This document shows, one piece after another, positions 35,891 through 39,781 of a stretch of 39,781 bases of DNA. The position numbers and the translations under genes were made by a program. Under the pieces are notes generated by a model, which worked only from the letters and a program-made list of their open reading frames with translations, was not told the origin of the DNA and did not search any database. The stretch covers positions 1-39,781 of the IMG/VR virus record IMGVR_UViG_3300008448_000229. The stretch is one strand, 5' to 3'. Origin of the DNA: a virus. Every line of letters begins with the position of its first letter. Positions within the stretch are counted from its first letter, which is position 1.

Positions 35891-38034
35891 TACAACCCCT
35901 CCGGCGTGATGCCGTAGTCTTCCTTGAGGCGCTTCAGGACGCCTTCACGCGGCGCTCCGCTGGCGATGGCCTGCTGAGCCTGCTCGCGCAGCCCCTTAGC
36001 GCGCTCCATTGTCATCGGTCCGCCCGTCTTGCGCTCTTGATTGGTCAGCGTGCGCCCATGAACGACGCGCTCAAAAGTGGCGCGAACACGGCCAAGGTTC
36101 GTTTTGAATTGGTCGGGGGACTGGCTTTGCGAGAGGTTCGCATAGCTGTTTTTGAGAAGCTGAAGCTCGCCCTCGGTGATGCCACCCAGCGCGCCGCCCG
36201 TTGGTGACGACTCGCGCATCTGCTGGAGCTGCCCGAAGCTGATGTTTGCGCCGACCGTCTCTAGGGCTTTGGCAACATCATGCGCGGCAGTGCCGGGGAT
36301 ATTAGCAACCCGAGCCCCGAGCGCGCCAGCAACAGGCAGCGTGGCCGAACCGGCAAGACGGTCGATATCGTCCAGAGCATTAGCGACAATGTTGCCGGTT
36401 TCCGCCTTCAGGACATCGGCCTTGGCCTTTTTCTCGGCAATTTGTTTGACTTCAGCTTCGGCCTTGCTGCCAGGGATTGGTTCGATGCGCTCCAAATTGC
36501 CTTCCGGGTCACGAACCGCCCGATAGCCTGGGGGCAATGTCGCCTCGTTGACGGTTCTGCCGGCTTTGGCCAGTCGGATTTTCTGAGCTTCCTGCTCAGG
36601 CGTGAGGACACCGGAAACCTCGCGCTCCAGCTTCTGTATCTCAAGGCCCTTCTTCTGCGTCTCAAGACGCGCCTGTTCCCGCTTTTCGGGGGCGGTCTCG
36701 GCAGAATAGGCTTGGCGCTGGTTGTATACCTGCACTGCAAGCGCATGGTCTGGATGCTTGGCGTTGCGGACGAGCGGGATCAGCGCCTCCGTCGCCACGT
36801 TGGGGAACGGGTCGTTCGGCGGCAGCGTCGGCGTCCCCGGCAGGCGGAACCCGCCAGGCTGCTCGGTGACGGGGGTTGCACCCTGCGCCGGCATGTCAGC
36901 GACGGGGCTGCCGGGCTGCTGCGGCTCAACGGGAGCCTGCGCGACCTGAACCGGAGCGGCGGGCTGCTGGGGCTGCTGCGGGGCTGCGGGCGCGCTCTGG
37001 CGACGTGCAAGCTCCTGCTGCATCAGCGCCTTGAGGTTCGGCGCGACGTTGGGATTGTTGAGATAGCCGTTCAGCGTGGCTTCATCGACGCCAGCATAAA
37101 CCCCGCCGCTGCCGACCGGAGCGCCGGGCTCCGCCGGGGCTTGCGCAACCTGCGTCTGCGGCACGAACGCACCAGAGGCCGGAGCAGGCTCACCACCGAG
37201 AACGAACTGATTGGCCCCGGCGACGCGCTCATTTGCCTTCAGCGCGCCCATGGGATTGCCGGAGGTGTAGCCCTGCGGCCTGAAATACCCGATGGCCGCC
37301 GCGCCGGCCTGCTGGGGCGTTTGCGCGTTGGCGATGGCGGCGCCCGAGCGCCCTTCCGTGGTGCGCAGTTCGTAGGCGATGAAATCGGACTGCACATTCG
37401 GGTCACGCCAGTCCTTGCCCTGCTGCGCGGCGAACTGCTGAAGCGCCTGCGCGCGGGGGCCGTTCCACTGCGCAAGGCCGATGCTGTCAGATCCGTCCCG
37501 ACCGTCGCCAGGGTTGCGCGCATCTGTGCGGAAGCGGCTTTCTGTGTTGAGGTTGCCGGCGATGCCAGCCGCAGCCGTGGGTGTCAGCCCGTTGTTGACC
37601 AAGCGCGCGGCCACCTTCTGGCCCGGCGTTCCCGTCGAGCCTTCCAGCGCCTGCACTTCCGCCTCGGAGGTCGCAATCGTGGGAACGGGCTTGTATCCGC
37701 TTTCGCCGGGGCGAGACTGCCCAAGGCTGGACAGAGCCGGCGCAACCGGAGAGCGCGGCGTCCCCATGCCACCGCCGCCCGCGTTGAACGGGCTCGACTT
37801 GTAAGCCTGATCGGTCAGCGAGCGTTCACGGGCTTTCTCCGATAGCGCAAACATGTTGGTCGCGCCGCCGATATCACCAAGCGCAAGCAGGCTCTGCCCA
37901 GCCTTGGCAAAGCCCTCTGGCGTGCCGTCGATACCCTGCCCGAGCTTCGACAACTGCTGCCGCTGGGCAATGCTGTTGATGCTCTTGTCGAGGCCGGAAA
38001 AGTCGAGGGCCTTGTAGTCCGTGAACGCTGCCAT
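35890..38034 (-). CDS. Ejection protein with phage tail lysozyme domain
   Basis: A 714-residue protein. Residues about 140-255 match the phage tail lysozyme fold: KVAARLVNNGLTPTAAAGIA, GNLNTESRFRTDARNPGDG (catalytic-type Glu165), SIGLAQWNGPRAQALQQFAA. It would open peptidoglycan during DNA entry. A Gln/Pro-rich linker (340-400) and a coiled-coil C-terminal half (EKREQARLETQKKGLEIQKL; DVAKALETVGANISFGQLQQ) follow. TAATG couples it to the next gene. The P22 counterpart by position is gp20, which lacks such a domain. Confidence 0.85.
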   Translation of the reverse strand: MAAFTDYKALDFSGLDKSINSIAQRQQLSKLGQGIDGTPEGFAKAGQSLLALGDIGGATNMFALSEKARERSLTDQAYKSSPFNAGGGGMGTPRSPVAPALSSLGQSRPGESGYKPVPTIATSEAEVQALEGSTGTPGQKVAARLVNNGLTPTAAAGIAGNLNTESRFRTDARNPGDGRDGSDSIGLAQWNGPRAQALQQFAAQQGKDWRDPNVQSDFIAYELRTTEGRSGAAIANAQTPQQAGAAAIGYFRPQGYTSGNPMGALKANERVAGANQFVLGGEPAPASGAFVPQTQVAQAPAEPGAPVGSGGVYAGVDEATLNGYLNNPNVAPNLKALMQQELARRQSAPAAPQQPQQPAAPVQVAQAPVEPQQPGSPVADMPAQGATPVTEQPGGFRLPGTPTLPPNDPFPNVATEALIPLVRNAKHPDHALAVQVYNQRQAYSAETAPEKREQARLETQKKGLEIQKLEREVSGVLTPEQEAQKIRLAKAGRTVNEATLPPGYRAVRDPEGNLERIEPIPGSKAEAEVKQIAEKKAKADVLKAETGNIVANALDDIDRLAGSATLPVAGALGARVANIPGTAAHDVAKALETVGANISFGQLQQMRESSPTGGALGGITEGELQLLKNSYANLSQSQSPDQFKTNLGRVRATFERVVHGRTLTNQERKTGGPMTMERAKGLREQAQQAIASGAPREGVLKRLKEDYGITPEGL

Positions 38035-38037
38035 GGA

Positions 38038-38964
38038 TCAGAACCCGAAAAGTTTGGTGCCGGCGTTGAATAGGGTCGTGCCGATATTCACAGCGGTTTG
38101 CTGGTTGGCCTGCTTGGCCGCGTCGCCAGCCTTGCCGGCTTCGGTGACGCCCTGCGCGATGCCCTGCGTGGTGAACTGGCCAAGCTGGTTGAGGCTGTTG
38201 CCGAGGCCGGTGTTGACGCCCGCTTCCTGCGCGCCCGTCCCGGTGAAGACGTTGCCGAGCGACGTGCCGAGGTTCGTGTAAACGCCCGCCTGCTTGTCAG
38301 CGAGGCCGGTAGAGAGCCCGGCAAGGGCATTGCCCTGCCCGACGCCCAACTGCGCAAGCTGGCCGTAGCCCTGCTGCTGCTGGCCTGCCGCCTGCAAGCC
38401 GGTCTGGCTCAGCGAGCCGAGCTGCCCGAAGTATTGCTGCCCGGTCTGGTTGGCGAGTTCGCCGCCGATCCTGCCCAACTGGTCGATCTGGTTGCCACCG
38501 AGACCGCCGACCACAGAGGCTTTCCGAAGGGCCGCGTCCGCGGTCGAATTGACCACATCCTGGTAGCCCGTCGCATTGCGCCAGGTATCGAGCGCCTGCT
38601 GCTGCGCGCCAGATGCGGCTGCGCCGTTGAGCCCGAGGAAGTCGCTCTGAGCGTTCGACGCTGACTGACCGTTCTGCACCCACGGGTTGAACAGGTCGAT
38701 CCCGGTCTGAGTATCGGCGCGGGCCTGACCATAGCCGCCCGTCACATCGTTGCGGGCCTGCGTGTAGCCGGTGCCGAGCGAGCCGAGCGCCAGGTTTGCG
38801 TTGCCCTCCAGCGCGCCGACTGCGTTCGTGCGGCCCTGCCCGATATTGCCGAGCGCGGTAGCCGACTGCGTCAATAGCTGGTCGGTGGTGGCCTGCTGGT
38901 TCGGCCTGAAAAGCTGGCCCGCGTTGTAGGACGCAGCCGTGCGTTGTCCGCTTGCTGTTGCCAA
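38038..38964 (-). CDS. Ejection protein, P22 gp7-like position, TTG start
   Basis: A 308-residue protein almost wholly made of Gly, Ala, Gln, Leu and Asn repeats with a heptad-like period (LGQLGSLSQTGLQAAGQQQQ; GYGQLAQLGVGQGNALAGLS). This is typical of head-stored ejection proteins, and C-terminal NIGTTLFNAGTKLFGF is a hydrophobic tail. The frame has no ATG near its start; TTG 38964 with GGAGA six bases upstream is the best start. It follows the terminator at 38979. Confidence 0.75.
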   Translation of the reverse strand: MATASGQRTAASYNAGQLFRPNQQATTDQLLTQSATALGNIGQGRTNAVGALEGNANLALGSLGTGYTQARNDVTGGYGQARADTQTGIDLFNPWVQNGQSASNAQSDFLGLNGAAASGAQQQALDTWRNATGYQDVVNSTADAALRKASVVGGLGGNQIDQLGRIGGELANQTGQQYFGQLGSLSQTGLQAAGQQQQGYGQLAQLGVGQGNALAGLSTGLADKQAGVYTNLGTSLGNVFTGTGAQEAGVNTGLGNSLNQLGQFTTQGIAQGVTEAGKAGDAAKQANQQTAVNIGTTLFNAGTKLFGF

Positions 38965-38978
38965 GGGACTTCTCCATG

Positions 38979-39003
38979 AAAAAAGCCGCCCTTGCGAGGC
39001 GGC
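38979..39003 (-). terminator. Terminator before the ejection-protein genes
   Basis: On the minus strand GCCGCC, a 7-base loop, GGCGGC and six T. It lies between the 48-residue gene and the TTG of the gp7-like gene, so that gene's ribosome site lies inside the terminator edge. Confidence 0.75.
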
Positions 39004-39026
39004 TGGAAAACGGGATGCGTGAGGGG

Positions 39027-39173
39027 CTAGACGGCTAGGGCGAGCTGCCGGAGGTACTCAGCCATCTGGTCGTAGAAGGTGATCCAAGCGGGCGTCATGC
39101 GGCCCGTGGCGGGGTCCACAACGGGAACGGACGCCGGAGGGCGCTGGGGTACGGGGAGCGCGGTGAATGCCAT
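39027..39173 (-). CDS. 48-residue protein after the gp10-like gene
   Basis: MAFTALPVPQRPPASVPVVD, then PATGRMTPAWITFYDQMAEY and LRQLALAV. A proline-rich start and one amphipathic helix; VVDPATG..T..W...(F/Y) is a motif of small virion proteins next to P22 gp10-like genes. Its ATG overlaps the gp10 stop (TGATG). The slot is that of P22 gene 26 (tail needle), but it is too short to be that protein. Confidence 0.68.
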   Translation of the reverse strand: MAFTALPVPQRPPASVPVVDPATGRMTPAWITFYDQMAEYLRQLALAV

Positions 39174-39781
39174 CAGGCTGGCTTCCGTTGCTCGGCATCC
39201 GCCACGCGACCGCCCCGGAAAGTTCGGTACACAGGCGATGACGTGGTGAGGCGAAAGCGGGTGCCGTGGTGGGTGCTAATCGGGATGCGGTTGACGCGGA
39301 TCTGGTTGACGAACTCGCCTTCACCGCCAAGCGAGCGGACGTTGGTCTCATTTGACCACGTTGCCCCGCCATCTCTTGACCACAACACGGAAACGGTCGG
39401 GTTCACTTCGTCGTCCGTGCCTAGGATCGACCCCTGACCTGTGGTCCAGTCGAAGAAGGCATTTTTGACTACCACGCGAAATGGGAACTGCTTTACCGGC
39501 CCGCTTTCCAGCGTCATGACGATCTGCGCGCTGTCCTCGGTAAAGGACGACTCCGCCAGATAAAACAGCTTGCCGCTCTGCGTGTCACCGACAACCCATT
39601 GGCCGTTGAAGAACACGCCCTGAGAGCCGCGCCAGCGGTCCAGCCCGTAGCTCTGGCGCTCATGCCAAAGCCCGGTGACAAGGTTGAACTCCCATGTCCA
39701 TGTCAGGGACGAGAGGGAAAACACCGGATGGCCCGCCACCACATAGACGGAGGCCGAAATCGTGTCCTTGTTGACGACGCT
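39173..39781 (-). CDS. P22 gp10-like tail hub protein, C-terminal part
   Basis: The 3' part of the gene that begins at 918. It includes GVFFNGQWVVGDTQSGKLFY, LESGPVKQFPFRVVVKNAFF and a final WSRDGGATWSNETNV, RSLGGEGEFVNQIRVNRI, matching the C-terminal half of P22 gp10, where strands LSWS.D.G.TWS and R..R.R.IGR... are conserved. Bases 39668-39781 repeat the start of the window, so 38 codons are counted twice if both pieces are joined naively. Confidence 0.85.
   Translation of the reverse strand, partial: SVVNKDTISASVYVVAGHPVFSLSSLTWTWEFNLVTGLWHERQSYGLDRWRGSQGVFFNGQWVVGDTQSGKLFYLAESSFTEDSAQIVMTLESGPVKQFPFRVVVKNAFFDWTTGQGSILGTDDEVNPTVSVLWSRDGGATWSNETNVRSLGGEGEFVNQIRVNRIPISTHHGTRFRLTTSSPVYRTFRGGRVADAEQRKPA
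39668..39781. repeat. Terminal direct repeat, right copy
   Basis: Identical to bases 1-114; see the left copy. Removing one copy gives a 39,667-bp circle. Confidence 0.95.

Noticed and set aside
36280-37845. 521-codon plus-strand frame opposite the lysozyme-bearing ejection protein
   Set aside because: Arg/Leu/Gly-rich shadow; the minus strand has recognisable domains and coupled starts.
1-39781. tRNA genes and CRISPR arrays
   Set aside because: No cloverleaf with a T-arm and acceptor stem and no regular spacer-repeat series was found by eye; only the short tRNA-end match at 23512-23523 was seen.

Overview
The window looks like one complete temperate phage genome, opened at an arbitrary point. 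Bases 1-114 are repeated exactly at 39668-39781, and one gene (P22 gp10-like) reads in frame across the join. The unique length is therefore 39,667 bp on a circular or circularly permuted map. No host genes, tRNA genes, insertion sequences or CRISPR arrays were seen. The base composition is GC-rich. A DUF2312/GapR-type protein, small prophage families known from Hyphomicrobiales-type genomes and the secreted-protein types point to an alphaproteobacterial host. The particle should be a short-tailed, P22-type podovirus.

Virion and lysis genes fill about 23 kb of minus strand, read from 8892 down through the join to 25351. The order is two small genes, two mini-genes, small and large terminase, portal, scaffold, major capsid protein, putative decoration protein, small protein, gp4-like adaptor and gp10-like tail hub. 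After the join come a short protein, three ejection-type proteins (the middle one with a tail-lysozyme domain), the tail fibres, a secreted protein, and lysis genes (GH19 endolysin, holin, overlapping spanins). Last are a coiled-coil membrane protein, an HTH-metallophosphatase, two small proteins and an ART-PolyVal protein. The order terminase-portal-scaffold-coat-gp4-gp10-ejection proteins is that of P22, but the coat protein is of a different family. A two-gene plus-strand cassette (33769-34247) interrupts this block.

The immunity region lies at 16.55-17.7 kb. A CI/LexA-type repressor (plus strand) sits between two divergent early operons. Three copies of a CGGCAATTGCCG palindrome flank it. 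Two of them lie exactly in the 17-bp spacers of the putative promoters for the leftward operon (cro-like gene, nearly leaderless) and the rightward operon.

The leftward operon (16786 down to about 9867) carries the Cro-like protein, a GIY-YIG protein, a GapR-like protein, small HTH proteins, a DnaA domain-IV protein, a cytosine methyltransferase-like protein, a DUF1064 nuclease-like protein, a replication initiator with iterons inside its gene, a helicase-loader candidate and a macro-domain-like protein. Two HNH-AP2 endonuclease genes are set into it. The rightward operon (17692-25215) carries many very short coupled genes, Gp157, a Rad52-type annealing protein, NinB, HNH, DUF551 and the tyrosine integrase, followed by a probable attP and three accessory genes.

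Most neighbouring genes overlap by 1-4 bases (ATGA or TGATG), so translational coupling is the rule and helped fix many starts. Several genes are shorter than 60 codons.
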